A stretch of DNA of 64,000 nucleotides, taken from assembly GCF_014843825.1 (NCBI RefSeq), contig NZ_JHQR01000063.1:1-64000 (forward strand), in the 5' to 3' direction. Shown one piece after another: positions 1-9,737 of this stretch (position 1 is its first letter; every line of letters begins with the position of its first letter). A model generated the notes under the pieces. The model worked only from the letters and a program-made list of their open reading frames with translations. It did not search any database and had not been told where the DNA came from. The translations under genes and the position numbers were made by a program. This DNA comes from Mesorhizobium silamurunense. Lineage in GTDB: Bacteria; Pseudomonadota; Alphaproteobacteria; Rhizobiales; Rhizobiaceae.

Positions 1-1827
1 CCTTGCCTGCACCAGCCCGTCCGAACCGGCGCCGAAGCGGGCGAGCGTCACCGGCAATTCCTCGCGTTTGGGGTTGAAGACGCCCGGCGGCCGGCCGGAC
101 AGCGGCACGCTGGCCAGGCCCGAGCGGACGAAGCCTTCGAACAGGATCGGTGCGGCCGAGACGTAGCCGGAGAGGCCGGGGATGGGGCTGGCGTCGGCAC
201 GGCCGACCCAGACGCCAAGCACGTAGCGGCCGTCGAAACCGACCGACCAGGCATCGCGATAGCCGTAGGAGGTGCCGGTTTTATAAGCGATGCCGCGCTG
301 GGCAGCGCCTTCCGGCGGCTTCACGCCGGACAGGATGTCGTCGATCTGCCAGGCGGCCTGGTCGTCGAGGATGGTGGCGGTGGTGCGCTCGGCATTGGCC
401 GGCTCGGTGCCGTCATGCAGCGTGTGCATCTTGCCGCCATTGGCGAGGCCCGTATAGAGCTGCACGAGATCGCGCAGCGTCACGCCGGCGCCGCCGAGGC
501 CGATCGCCAGGCCGGGCGCCTCGTTGAGCGGCAGGACCAGGTTGACGCCTGCCTGGCGGAAGCGCGCCGTGAGCCGCGCCGGTCCGACGGCGTCCAGCAC
601 CCGGATCGCCGGCACGTTGAGCGACAGCTGCAGCGCCTGCCTGATGCTGACGTCGCCCTGGTAGCCCATGTCGAAATTCTTCGGCCGGTAGCCGCCGAAA
701 TCGGCGGGGCGGGCCTCGATGATCGTCTCCTGCGCGATCAGGCCTTGCTCGAAGGCCAGCCCATAGATGAACGGCTTCAGCGTCGAACCGGGCGAGCGCA
801 CGACCTTGGTCATGTCGATCCAGCCCGAGCGGCTGGCGTCGAAGAAATCAGCCGATCCGACCTCGCCAAAAATGTCGCCGGTGCGGGCATCGGCCATCAC
901 CATGGCAATGGAGAGTTTCGGGCCGAGCTTCCTGGCGGCCTCCCTTGCCACCTGCTCCAGCCCCTGCTGGACGCTTTTGCGGATGGTCAGCTGCAGCGGC
1001 TTGCCAGGCTCGGCCTTGGGCAGCATGGCGTAGGACGCATGCGCCGCCAGCGCCGGCAGCTTGCGGCGCAGGCCGGAGACGTCGTCGAGGGCGGCGCGCG
1101 TGGCCTCTTTTTCGCCGAGCAAGCCGGCGGAGACCATGCGGTTGAGCACGCGGTCGCGCGCGGCATGCGCGATGTCGACGTTGCGGTCGGGCCGGCGTTT
1201 CTCGGGCAATTGCGGCAGTGCGACCAGCAGGGCCGCCTCCGACACGGTCAGCCGCTTCGGCTCCTTGCCGAAATAGGCGAGCGAGGCGGCGCGCACGCCT
1301 TCCAGATTGCCGCCATAGGGCGCCAGCGTCAGGTAGCGTTCGAGGATTTCGCGCTTGGACAACCGCCGCTCGATCTGGATGGCGCGCAGGATCTGCTTGA
1401 ACTTGGAACCCAGGCTGCGGCTGTCGCGCGGCTCGATCAGCCGGGCAAGCTGCATCGAGAGCGTCGAGCCGCCGGAGACGATGTGGCCGCTGGTGGCGAA
1501 TTGACCGGCGGCGCGGCACAGCGCCAGCAGGTCGACGCCACGGTGGTCCCAGAAGCGCTTGTCTTCATAGGCGACGAGCATGTCGACGAATTGTTTGTCG
1601 ACCTGGTCGAGCCGGGTCCCGAGCCGCCAGTAGCCGTCCGGTGTCGCAAAGGCGCGCAAGAGCTGGCCGTCGCGGTCCTGCACCTCGGTCGAGACCGTCA
1701 GCTTTGCCGGCAAAGGCGGCGGGAAGGAGCGGTCGAGTTCCCAAAGCGCGGCGATGGATGCGGCCGCAAAACAGGCAAGCGAAATGCCTGCGAGGGCGGT
1801 TCGCCTGAGGAATTTTCCGGAGAGCAT
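1..1827 (-). CDS. pbpC: Penicillin-binding protein 1C (3' end outside window)
   Basis: Bifunctional peptidoglycan glycosyltransferase/transpeptidase of the inner membrane. The frame is open from the ATG at 1827 to base 1 (609 codons seen), so the C-terminus, where the BiPBP_C domain normally lies, is outside the window. An N-terminal membrane anchor (about residues 10-27) is followed by the GT51 domain with the catalytic-Glu motif AYEDKRFWDH and the SGGSTLSMQLARL motif. The transpeptidase domain shows SPGSTLKPF (SxxK serine), SLN and KTGTSYGYRDA. The alpha-2-macroglobulin gene lies directly upstream on the same strand, the conserved pbpC-yfhM pairing, which supports the call. A repeat-rich 206-base gap separates the two genes. 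Large open frames on the other strand here are compositional shadows. Confidence 0.93.
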   Translation of the reverse strand, partial: MLSGKFLRRTALAGISLACFAAASIAALWELDRSFPPPLPAKLTVSTEVQDRDGQLLRAFATPDGYWRLGTRLDQVDKQFVDMLVAYEDKRFWDHRGVDLLALCRAAGQFATSGHIVSGGSTLSMQLARLIEPRDSRSLGSKFKQILRAIQIERRLSKREILERYLTLAPYGGNLEGVRAASLAYFGKEPKRLTVSEAALLVALPQLPEKRRPDRNVDIAHAARDRVLNRMVSAGLLGEKEATRAALDDVSGLRRKLPALAAHASYAMLPKAEPGKPLQLTIRKSVQQGLEQVAREAARKLGPKLSIAMVMADARTGDIFGEVGSADFFDASRSGWIDMTKVVRSPGSTLKPFIYGLAFEQGLIAQETIIEARPADFGGYRPKNFDMGYQGDVSIRQALQLSLNVPAIRVLDAVGPARLTARFRQAGVNLVLPLNEAPGLAIGLGGAGVTLRDLVQLYTGLANGGKMHTLHDGTEPANAERTTATILDDQAAWQIDDILSGVKPPEGAAQRGIAYKTGTSYGYRDAWSVGFDGRYVLGVWVGRADASPIPGLSGYVSAAPILFEGFVRSGLASVPLSGRPPGVFNPKREELPVTLARFGAGSDGLVQAR

Positions 1828-1847
1828 GGCGCTGCCCCACACCCTTA

Positions 1848-1970
1848 CCCTCTCCCCGTGAAGAACGGGGGGAGGGGGGCGTCAGCGTCGGAGCTTCTTC
1901 CTTCTCCCCGTTCCTCACGGGGAGAAGGTGCCGGTCCACCCTCCGCAGCTGCAGCGCAGCTGCTGCGGAG
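1848..1970. repeat. Cluster of three palindromes between pbpC and the A2M gene
   Basis: The gap between the two minus-strand genes holds three hairpins. One at about 1848-1879 has core CTCCCCGT paired with ACGGGG. One at 1900-1928 has a perfect 12-bp stem CCTTCTCCCCGT/ACGGGGAGAAGG with a 5-base loop. A CTCCGCAGC/GCTGCGGAG palindrome lies at 1941-1970. The first two belong to a C/G-rich hairpin family common between rhizobial genes (recognition, not searched). They could affect mRNA stability between the two genes; no T-run follows, so a simple rho-independent terminator is not supported. Confidence 0.75.
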
Positions 1971-2033
1971 GACGGGCAGGCGGACGAGGGGCAGCGCAAT
2001 CGCCATTTTTGTGATCGCCAGCGTCAGAGCAAC

Positions 2034-5000
2034 TTACTCCGCCTTGACCTCCATCATGCCGGAGGCGGTGCGGGCCGAATATTGCGGCCGGTACATGTCC
2101 TCCACCGTCGCCGCCGGATGGGCATAGGTGCCCGGCGTCACGGCGCGCACGACATAGGCCAGCGTGATGTTGCGGTCGCCGTCGCCTTCGTTCGGATTGA
2201 AGGCGGCGACGAAGCGGTCATCGCGGAACTCCAGATGCGCGGCATCGGTCTGCGCCAGCCAGGAAAAGTTCGACAATTGCGCGCTGGAGACCAGGCTCGG
2301 ATTGTCGATCTCGAAGCCAGCCGGCAACAGGTCGGTGACCAAGAGGCGCGATGGCCAGTTGTTCTGCTCATAGACCTTGAGCACGACCACGTAGCGTTCG
2401 TTCTGCCTGGCCTCGGTGATATTGGCCTCGGTGCCGTCGAGCCTGTAGTAGGTGCGATCGATGGTGAAGCCGTCGCCGCCGGCCGGCAGCGGCTCGACTG
2501 GCGCGGCCACCGCGGTGACCACCGCCTGCAGCGGCGTCGTGCCGGTGTTGGCTATGGTGAGCGGGCTGCCCTCGAGGTCGCTTCCGGAGACACGGTCGGA
2601 ATAGCCACCGGAATGCGGCGCGCCGTTGACGGAAAGCGTGATGGAATCGTTGCCTTCCTTCAGCGCCCGCGCCGCCAGCAGCATCCAGGATTCGTCCTGC
2701 GTGCTCGTCCAGCGGGCGTCGGCGCGTTCCCTGGCGACCAACCTGATCAGCTGCGGCACGATGCCCGGCACCGGCTTCGATTCCGCAGCCAGCGCCAGCA
2801 TCGCAGCGCCATCGCGGAGCGGCGAGCCGTAGTCGGAGCGGTAGTAGTCATATTCGGTGCTCGCCTGGGCCAGCCGCAGCGCCGTCTGGAAGGTGGCTTC
2901 CGAACGCTGCGTGTCGCCATAGAGCGCCAGGCTCGCCGCCAGTTGCGCGACGGCCATCGGGCTGGAGAAGGCTTCGAGCTGCGTGTCGGCATAATAGCGC
3001 AGATCGCCGATCGAGGCCTTCTTGTTGCGAGCGAGTACATAGAGCGCGTAGGCGATCTCGCTGCCGCGGTCCTGGACGTCCTGGTCGTAGCCCAGCGAGT
3101 TCTGCAGGTTGTTCAGCGCCTGGTTCATCGCCTGCGCCGGCACGTCGTATTTCTGCTCGCGCGCCCGGGTCAGGAACTCCGTCACATAGGCGTCGAGCCA
3201 GAGATCGCCGGAGCCCGGACCCCAAAGGCCGAAGCTGCCGCTGGAAGCCTGGTAGCTCAGCACCTTGTAGACGGCGTCCTGGATGCGCCCGTGCAGGTCA
3301 GGATCGCTCTCCATGCCGATGCTGGTGGCCATGTCGTTGACATAGAGCAGCGGCATCGCGCGGCTGGTCGTCTGCTCGGCGCAGCCATAGGGATAGCGGT
3401 CGAGCGTCATCAAGAGCGAAGGCACGTCGAAGGCCGCCGTCTGCGAGACGCCGACGCTGACCGAGACACCGTCGAGCACGCTTGCGGCGAGCAGCTCCTT
3501 GTCGACGCGAAGCGCGCCGCCATTGGGTTTCAGGTCGACCACCATGCGGTTGGTGATCGGAAGCTGCGCCGGGCGCACCGGCAGATAGAGCGTCTGCTCG
3601 ACCTCGGTGCCGCTGTCATGCGCAAGCTTGACGGTGATCGAAGCATCGCCCGCCGTCGCTGCGATTAGCGGGAAGGAGAGCGTCTGCCGCTTGCCTTGGC
3701 TAAGCGTCAGCTTCTCGGGCAGGGGCTTGTCGCCGGTCGAGAGATCCCCGGTCGCGGTGACCGACAGTTTGTAATCGCCGGCGGGACCGTCGGTGTCGGC
3801 GATGTCGAGGCGCATCGTAGCGGCATCGCCCGGCGCCAGGAAGCGCGGCAAGCCGGCGGTGATCACCACCGGATCGCGCACGATGACGTCGGTTTGAGCA
3901 TGGCCGACCGCTTCCTTGGTCCAGGCGACGGCCATGACGCGCACGGTGCCGTTGAACTGCGGGATGTCGAAGTCGATCCGCGCCTTGCCATTGGCATCGA
4001 GCTCAACCGGGCCGGAGAAGAAGGCGACCAGCTTCTCGGTCGGCGGGCTGCCCTGCGACTGCATGCTGGCGCCGTCGCCGCCGGTCCGCAATTTGCCGGT
4101 GGTGCCGAGCGAGCCGTCGATCAGGCGGCCATATAGGTCGCGGATATCGAGGCCCAGCATGCGCTGCCCGAAGAACCAGTTCTCCGGGTCGGGCGCCTTG
4201 TAGTTGGTGAGGTTGAGGATGCCGACGTCGACGGCCGCGACCATCACATAAGCATTGCTGCCGGGTTGCGCACCGTTGACGGCAACCGGTATCGACAGCT
4301 GCTGGCGCGGCGCGGTCTTTTCAGGCGGCGTCAGCGCGACGGCGAGCTGCTTTGAGCCCGGATCGACGGTCAGCCATTTGACGCCGATGGCGCGGGCCGG
4401 CATGCGCGATACCTGCGCATCGCCCGGCCTGAACAAAGTTGCCGTGATATAGGCACCGGCGCCCCAGTCATCGCCGACCGGGATATCGACCGTGCTGCCG
4501 CCGGCCGGCACCGAGGCGGTGACGGTCTTCAAGAGTTTATCCGCACCGATGGTGACCAGCAGTTCGCCGGCAAAATGCGGCGAGACCTTCAACTTGGCGA
4601 CTTCGCCCGCGGCATAAGTGTCCTTGTCGAGCGCGATCTCCAGGCCGTCAGGTGTCTCGGTGGTGGTCGAGGCGACATACCAGCCGGCGTCGAACTCGTA
4701 GCTGGTCGCCGGACCATCGGGGTCTGCCGTCTCGACCTCGAGACGGTAGCGGCCCCAGTCGACGGGCAGCGACACGGTCGCCTCGCCGTCGGCGTTGAGG
4801 TCGATCTGCCCGTTGGCGACGGCCTTGGTGAGGTTGACCGCTTCATAGTTCCAGGAATTGTTCGAGCGGTACCATTGGTAGTTGCGCTCGACCTTGACCA
4901 GCGACCACTGGGCGCCTTTCAGCTCCCCGCGCTTGCCATTCGGATCGACGGCGATGATGCTGAACTTCGCCGTCCCGCCTTGCGGAACCTCGCCGCCTTC

Positions 5001-7523
5001 GAAATCCGAGCGGATGCCGATCATTTCCTTTTCCGGATGCGCGGCGATATCGAGCGAGCGCTCCACGGCGCGGCCGCCGGCTTCGCGCATGCGAACGGTG
5101 ATCTTGGCGTTGATCAGCTTGGTGGTCGAAGGCAACTGGTCGATAGAGACCGGGAAGGTCGCCTTGCCGTCATCGCCGACGACGGGAAGGTTGGCTAAAG
5201 GCGTCACGGAAGGCTCGGCCGACTGCTCGTCGGCAAGACCGAAGGTGAAGTCCTCGAACCGGTCCCAGCTGCTCGTGGTCGACAGCGTCATCTCGCCTTC
5301 AAGCGCGAGGCCGGCGGCCGGCGCGCCGTAAAGGAAGCGGCCGTCGACGCTGACATTGGCGGTCTCGCCCTGGGCGATCTCCTTCTTGTCGGCCGTCAGG
5401 TCGAACTCGATGCGATCCGGCACGAAGTCTTCGACCAGGAACATCTGGCTCGCCACCGACGCCTGCTTGGGGTCGGTATAGATCGACACCGTCCAGGTGC
5501 CGCGCATGGCGTTGGCCTCGAGCGGCAGGTCGACGGCATGGCTGCCAGCGGAGGCGCCGTCAGTGACGATGCGGCGGTTCTCGACGCCGTCGGGACGGGT
5601 GAAGATGAAGGTCAGAGGCAGATTGTCGACCGCCTTGGCCGCGCCGTCGCGTGCAAGGGCCGCGACATGGACATCCTCGCCGGCGCGGTAGATGCCGCGC
5701 TCGGTCCAGGCATAGACGTCGAGCGCGCCGGGCGCGGCACGCCCGGCAACGCCGCGGTCCGACAGATCGAAGCCGGCGCGGCCCATGTCGAGGAAGACGA
5801 AGTCGTTGTCGCCCTGCTTGGCCATCAGCACGGCCGGCACCATGCCGCCTTCGCCGCGGGTGAGGCCGGGGTTGAACACGGCGTGGCCTTTGGCGTCGGA
5901 TGTCGCCGTGCCGAGGATATCATTGTTCTTGGCAAGCAGCGTCAGTTCAGCGCCGGCGATCGGCTTGGCGGAGCCGAGCGAGCGGGCAAAGACATTGAGC
6001 CCGTCCTGACCAGTATAGGTGGACAAGCCGATATCGGAAACGACGAACCACTGCGTGGCGCGCGAACCATAGTCGTCGCCCTTGTCGTCGACCGGCTGCG
6101 CGGTCAGCACATAGACGCCGGGTTTGCGCTGCGGGATCGCCTGGTCGACCGGGAACGAGGTGGTGACCTCCTTGTTGAGGTCGTTGGCGATGTCCAGCGT
6201 GCCTTCCCAGACAGGCTCGCCCATCTGGTCGGAAATGGTGGAAATATCATAGCCGTCGAGCTGATGCAGGAACTGGTAGCCGGACAGAAGCTGCGCCAGC
6301 GAACGGTCGCCGATGCGGTAGAGCTTCATCTTGGCGGCGGTCATGTTGACCGTGACGACCGGGATGCCGCGGCGGACGCCGGCCGGCAGCACGAAGCTGT
6401 CGCCGGTGAAGCGGGCGGACGGGGCGCGGTCCTGGACATAGATCGACAGCACGACCGGGGCGGCGATAGTCTCGCCGACCGCCGCCGGCAGGCCGGCGCG
6501 GAAGGTCACGTCATAGTGCTGGCCGTGTTCCAACCCCTCGACGCAGATCTGCTTGCCCTTGGCCTCGACGGCCTTGGGGGCGGCGTTGTCGACGGTGACG
6601 AACTGCGAATAATCGACGCCGGTCTTGACCAGTTCCTCGGAAAACTGGGCGCAGATGCGCGGCGAAGAGGAATCGGCCTCGACCGAGTGATCGATGACGC
6701 GGAAACCCTTGCGCGCCTTGAGATCGGCATATTCAGCCTGCACGGCCGGCGAGCTCACCAGCGCGAGGCTCGCCTCATAGGCCTGAATGGCCGGCCGGAA
6801 GAGGTCGCGCTTGTCGAGGCCGGCGCCAAGCAGCGCCAGCGCCTCGGCGCGGGTCTTTGCGGTACGCACCAGCTTGTAGGCGTTGAAAGCGGCCGAGGTG
6901 ACGTTTGCCGGCAAGGTCGAGGGCTCGGAGGTGTTGGAAGCCGGCTGCACGCCGAGCGTCTCGCGCGCCAGCGCCAGCCAGAGCGCGCCGTCGTCCGGCA
7001 GGATGGAAAGGGCGGCCTGGTATTTCTGCATGGCGAGACGATGATCGCCAGTCAGCGCCGCCTGCTCGGCCGCGGCCTGAAGTGCTGCCAGCCCTTCGGT
7101 CGGCTTGTCATAGGCCGGATCGGTCAGCTTGTTGCGGAACTGCTGGGCCTGGTCGGCCATCCAGTTGGGGAAGAAGGCAAGCGCCGGCGGCGCGCCGATA
7201 TCGGGGTCGCCATCGACGTTTGCGACTTTGCCGGCAATGGCGCCGCTGAAGGGTTTCAGCTGATTATAGTCGGATTTGAGAAAGCACCATTTGGCCTTGG
7301 TGTTGTAGGTGAAGGCGCGGCAGGCGGGGTCGCCGAGGCATGTCGTCGTGCATTGGTCGAGGCTGACATTCTGGTCGGACCTGAGGTCGAAACCGAAATA
7401 GTCGGAATTGTCCGTCGTCACGATTCGCCGGGCTTCGGCCGCAAGTGCCGCGCCGCTCGATGCGAGGAAAATAGGGGCGAAAAAGAGAAGCAGAAGGAAA
7501 GAGAGACCACGAGCCGCGCGCAT
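2034..7523 (-). CDS. Alpha-2-macroglobulin family protein with N-terminal PAN/apple domain
   Basis: Large (1829 aa) periplasmic protein of the bacterial alpha-2-macroglobulin family, thought to trap proteases that enter the periplasm, in partnership with PBP1C. The start at 7523 is chosen because a GGAGG lies upstream and it opens directly on a signal peptide (MRAARGLSFLLLLFF, cleavage near ALA-AEA). No lipobox is seen, unlike the E. coli lipoprotein YfhM. After the signal comes a Cys-rich PAN/apple-like module (about residues 30-85: DQCTTTCLGDPACRAFTYN), a helical TPR-like stretch, then macroglobulin domains. The thioester motif is YGCAEQ with Cys1381, between the A2M domain and the alpha-helical thioester domain. 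The middle of the motif is CAEQ rather than CGEQ or CLEQ, but the reactive Cys and Gln are kept, so thioester chemistry is expected. Confidence 0.93.
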   Translation of the reverse strand: MRAARGLSFLLLLFFAPIFLASSGAALAAEARRIVTTDNSDYFGFDLRSDQNVSLDQCTTTCLGDPACRAFTYNTKAKWCFLKSDYNQLKPFSGAIAGKVANVDGDPDIGAPPALAFFPNWMADQAQQFRNKLTDPAYDKPTEGLAALQAAAEQAALTGDHRLAMQKYQAALSILPDDGALWLALARETLGVQPASNTSEPSTLPANVTSAAFNAYKLVRTAKTRAEALALLGAGLDKRDLFRPAIQAYEASLALVSSPAVQAEYADLKARKGFRVIDHSVEADSSSPRICAQFSEELVKTGVDYSQFVTVDNAAPKAVEAKGKQICVEGLEHGQHYDVTFRAGLPAAVGETIAAPVVLSIYVQDRAPSARFTGDSFVLPAGVRRGIPVVTVNMTAAKMKLYRIGDRSLAQLLSGYQFLHQLDGYDISTISDQMGEPVWEGTLDIANDLNKEVTTSFPVDQAIPQRKPGVYVLTAQPVDDKGDDYGSRATQWFVVSDIGLSTYTGQDGLNVFARSLGSAKPIAGAELTLLAKNNDILGTATSDAKGHAVFNPGLTRGEGGMVPAVLMAKQGDNDFVFLDMGRAGFDLSDRGVAGRAAPGALDVYAWTERGIYRAGEDVHVAALARDGAAKAVDNLPLTFIFTRPDGVENRRIVTDGASAGSHAVDLPLEANAMRGTWTVSIYTDPKQASVASQMFLVEDFVPDRIEFDLTADKKEIAQGETANVSVDGRFLYGAPAAGLALEGEMTLSTTSSWDRFEDFTFGLADEQSAEPSVTPLANLPVVGDDGKATFPVSIDQLPSTTKLINAKITVRMREAGGRAVERSLDIAAHPEKEMIGIRSDFEGGEVPQGGTAKFSIIAVDPNGKRGELKGAQWSLVKVERNYQWYRSNNSWNYEAVNLTKAVANGQIDLNADGEATVSLPVDWGRYRLEVETADPDGPATSYEFDAGWYVASTTTETPDGLEIALDKDTYAAGEVAKLKVSPHFAGELLVTIGADKLLKTVTASVPAGGSTVDIPVGDDWGAGAYITATLFRPGDAQVSRMPARAIGVKWLTVDPGSKQLAVALTPPEKTAPRQQLSIPVAVNGAQPGSNAYVMVAAVDVGILNLTNYKAPDPENWFFGQRMLGLDIRDLYGRLIDGSLGTTGKLRTGGDGASMQSQGSPPTEKLVAFFSGPVELDANGKARIDFDIPQFNGTVRVMAVAWTKEAVGHAQTDVIVRDPVVITAGLPRFLAPGDAATMRLDIADTDGPAGDYKLSVTATGDLSTGDKPLPEKLTLSQGKRQTLSFPLIAATAGDASITVKLAHDSGTEVEQTLYLPVRPAQLPITNRMVVDLKPNGGALRVDKELLAASVLDGVSVSVGVSQTAAFDVPSLLMTLDRYPYGCAEQTTSRAMPLLYVNDMATSIGMESDPDLHGRIQDAVYKVLSYQASSGSFGLWGPGSGDLWLDAYVTEFLTRAREQKYDVPAQAMNQALNNLQNSLGYDQDVQDRGSEIAYALYVLARNKKASIGDLRYYADTQLEAFSSPMAVAQLAASLALYGDTQRSEATFQTALRLAQASTEYDYYRSDYGSPLRDGAAMLALAAESKPVPGIVPQLIRLVARERADARWTSTQDESWMLLAARALKEGNDSITLSVNGAPHSGGYSDRVSGSDLEGSPLTIANTGTTPLQAVVTAVAAPVEPLPAGGDGFTIDRTYYRLDGTEANITEARQNERYVVVLKVYEQNNWPSRLLVTDLLPAGFEIDNPSLVSSAQLSNFSWLAQTDAAHLEFRDDRFVAAFNPNEGDGDRNITLAYVVRAVTPGTYAHPAATVEDMYRPQYSARTASGMMEVKAE

Positions 7524-7806
7524 TGCCACATCACCCTCCAGACACTGCCAGCGTCCGGGCATGATCAAGCGTCAAGCGGGCTTGTCAACGCCGGAACGCG
7601 GCAGGTTTTCAACCTGCCAACGGTTTCCATGCCGGCCAAAGGCCGGTATTTCGACAGAACCTCTATGAGATGGATCACACTTTCTTGCGAAGATGCAAAA
7701 GGTGTGAATTCCAAGCCCGGTCTATTTCAGACAATTGGATTGTGGCCCCTTTACGAGCGTTTCAGAACTTCATTCCAATTTTAGTTTTGTCGACTAGGTT
7801 GTGTTA

Positions 7807-9735
7807 ATGCCGGCGTATGAAACGCAGATGTCAGGAGGGATCGCTCCAGGGCGCGGGCTTCCGCGCGCCCTGCTTTTCGCGCTTGTCTGCGCTACCGTGC
7901 TCGCCGGCGAAGCGCGCCCGGCGGCTGCCTTCGAGATTTTCGGCATCAAGCTTTGGGGTTCATCCAAGGACGAGGATGCCGACATCGTCGATCCGCTGCG
8001 CTATTCCGTAACCATCGACGCGCCGGACGCCGACAAGGATCTGGTCAAGAGACTGGAGAATGCCTCGGCGCTTAAAAATGACGAGGAGCATCCGGTGTCG
8101 GGGTCGCTCGGCCTGATGGCCAAGGCGCGCAGCGACCGCGAACAGCTTGTTGCCGCGCTTTACGCCGACGCTCGCTACGAAGGCGTGGTCACCATCACCA
8201 TCCAGGGCAAGTCTCTAGACGAACTGCCGCCGGATGCCGAGTTCAAGGGGCCGCAGCCCATCCCGGTGGTCGTCAGCATCGCCGCCGGGCCGAAATTCAC
8301 GCTGGGCGACATCAGGCTGAAAGGCGATGCCGCGGGCCTGGCAAGCGCCGATTTCGGCCTGATCGCCGGCGGCGATGCAGGATCGGGCGCGGTGCTCAAG
8401 GCCGAAGCGGCGATCGTACGCGCTCTGAAGGAAGAGGGCAGGCCGCTAGCCAAGGTGACGGACCGCGAGATCGTCGCCGATCACGCGACCTCCACCCTCG
8501 ATGTCACGCTGACGGTGGCGGCCGGTCCGGTCGCCGGCTACGGCGACACCACGGTCGAGGGCACCGAGAAGGTCGACCGTGACTTCACCGAATACATGAC
8601 CGGCTTGAAGCGGGGCCGGCAATATTCGCCGCAAGAGATTGACGATGCCCGCGATCGCCTGCTCGGGCTCGAGGTCTTCAATAGCGTGACCTTCAAGGAA
8701 GGCGACAGCCTCGACGCCCAAGGCAATATCCCGATCGACGTTGAGGTCAGCGAGCGCAAGCCGCGCTTTTTCGGCATCGGCGGCACGTTTTCGAATACCG
8801 AAGGCCTGGGGCTGGAAGGCTATTGGGGCCACCGCAACTTGTTCGGCCAGGCGGAGAAGCTGCGGATCGACGGTTCGATCAGCGGCATCGGCAGCAACAG
8901 CATTTCCGCGCTCAACTACAATGCCGGCATCATGTTCGAAAAGCCGGGCGTGCTCGGACCGACATCGAAGTTCTTCACCGGCATCAAGACGGTGTTCGAG
9001 CATCCCGACGCCTATGACCATTTCTCGGTCAAGGGCAATATCGGCGTCTCCTACGACCTCGACAAGAAGCAGAGGGTTTCGGCGGAATTCGCCCTCGACT
9101 ATTCGCGGATCACCGACGCCTTCGGCAAGCACACCTATCTGATCGCCAGCGTTCCGCTGCAATATGTCTATGACAGCCGCGACAACAAGCTCAATCCGAC
9201 CAGGGGTTTTCGCGCGCTCGCCTATGCCGAGCCGAGCTACGATATCCTGAACGGCTCGACCTTCCTCAAGCTGAAGGGCGAAGGCTCCGCCTACCAGTCG
9301 CTCGATACAGCCAGCAAATTCGTGCTCGCGGAGCGCGCCGTGCTCGGCTCTATCGTCGGCACCGGGCTGCAGAACGTGCCCGCCGACCGGCGCTTCTATT
9401 CCGGTGGCGGCGGCTCGGTGCGCGGCTATGCCTATCAGGGTATCGGCCCGAAGGACATCGACGGCCAGCCGATCGGCGGACTGTCCTTCTTCGAGACTTC
9501 GGTCGAGATGCGCATCGCCGTCACCGACACGATCGGCATCGTGCCTTTCGTCGATGCCGGCACTGTCTCGACGAAATCCTTCCCGGATTTCTCGGACGTC
9601 AAGGTCGGCGCCGGCGTCGGTTTGCGCTATCTTACGCCATTCGGGCCGCTGCGCATCGATGCCGCCGTGCCGCTCAACCGCGATCCGAGCGATCCGCATT
9701 TCGGCATCTATGCCGGTATCGGTCAGGCGTTCTGA
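7807..9735 (+). CDS. tamA: TamA, Omp85-family outer membrane assembly protein
   Basis: Outer-membrane component of the translocation and assembly module, a BamA relative. About 643 aa: a signal peptide (RALLFALVCATVLAGEARPAAA), three POTRA-like domains up to about residue 290, then a 16-strand beta-barrel with the Omp85 motif GGGSVRGYAYQG and a C-terminus ending in phenylalanine (IGQAF), typical for outer membrane insertion. Alternative starts are GTG 7801 and ATG 7828; no strong ribosome site separates them, so the first ATG is given. The tamB start follows after 2 bases, so the pair is one transcription and translation unit. Confidence 0.92.
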   Translation: MPAYETQMSGGIAPGRGLPRALLFALVCATVLAGEARPAAAFEIFGIKLWGSSKDEDADIVDPLRYSVTIDAPDADKDLVKRLENASALKNDEEHPVSGSLGLMAKARSDREQLVAALYADARYEGVVTITIQGKSLDELPPDAEFKGPQPIPVVVSIAAGPKFTLGDIRLKGDAAGLASADFGLIAGGDAGSGAVLKAEAAIVRALKEEGRPLAKVTDREIVADHATSTLDVTLTVAAGPVAGYGDTTVEGTEKVDRDFTEYMTGLKRGRQYSPQEIDDARDRLLGLEVFNSVTFKEGDSLDAQGNIPIDVEVSERKPRFFGIGGTFSNTEGLGLEGYWGHRNLFGQAEKLRIDGSISGIGSNSISALNYNAGIMFEKPGVLGPTSKFFTGIKTVFEHPDAYDHFSVKGNIGVSYDLDKKQRVSAEFALDYSRITDAFGKHTYLIASVPLQYVYDSRDNKLNPTRGFRALAYAEPSYDILNGSTFLKLKGEGSAYQSLDTASKFVLAERAVLGSIVGTGLQNVPADRRFYSGGGGSVRGYAYQGIGPKDIDGQPIGGLSFFETSVEMRIAVTDTIGIVPFVDAGTVSTKSFPDFSDVKVGAGVGLRYLTPFGPLRIDAAVPLNRDPSDPHFGIYAGIGQAF

Positions 9736-9737
9736 CG

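Noticed and set aside
415-2127. Long plus-strand frame opposite pbpC
   Set aside because: No domain is recognisable, it runs through the intergenic repeat, and composition is that of the reverse of a GC-rich gene. The minus-strand PBP1C motifs are unambiguous.
5538-7784. Plus-strand frame of 748 codons opposite the alpha-2-macroglobulin gene
   Set aside because: Antisense shadow; rich in Arg, Gly and Ala, without motifs or ribosome site.
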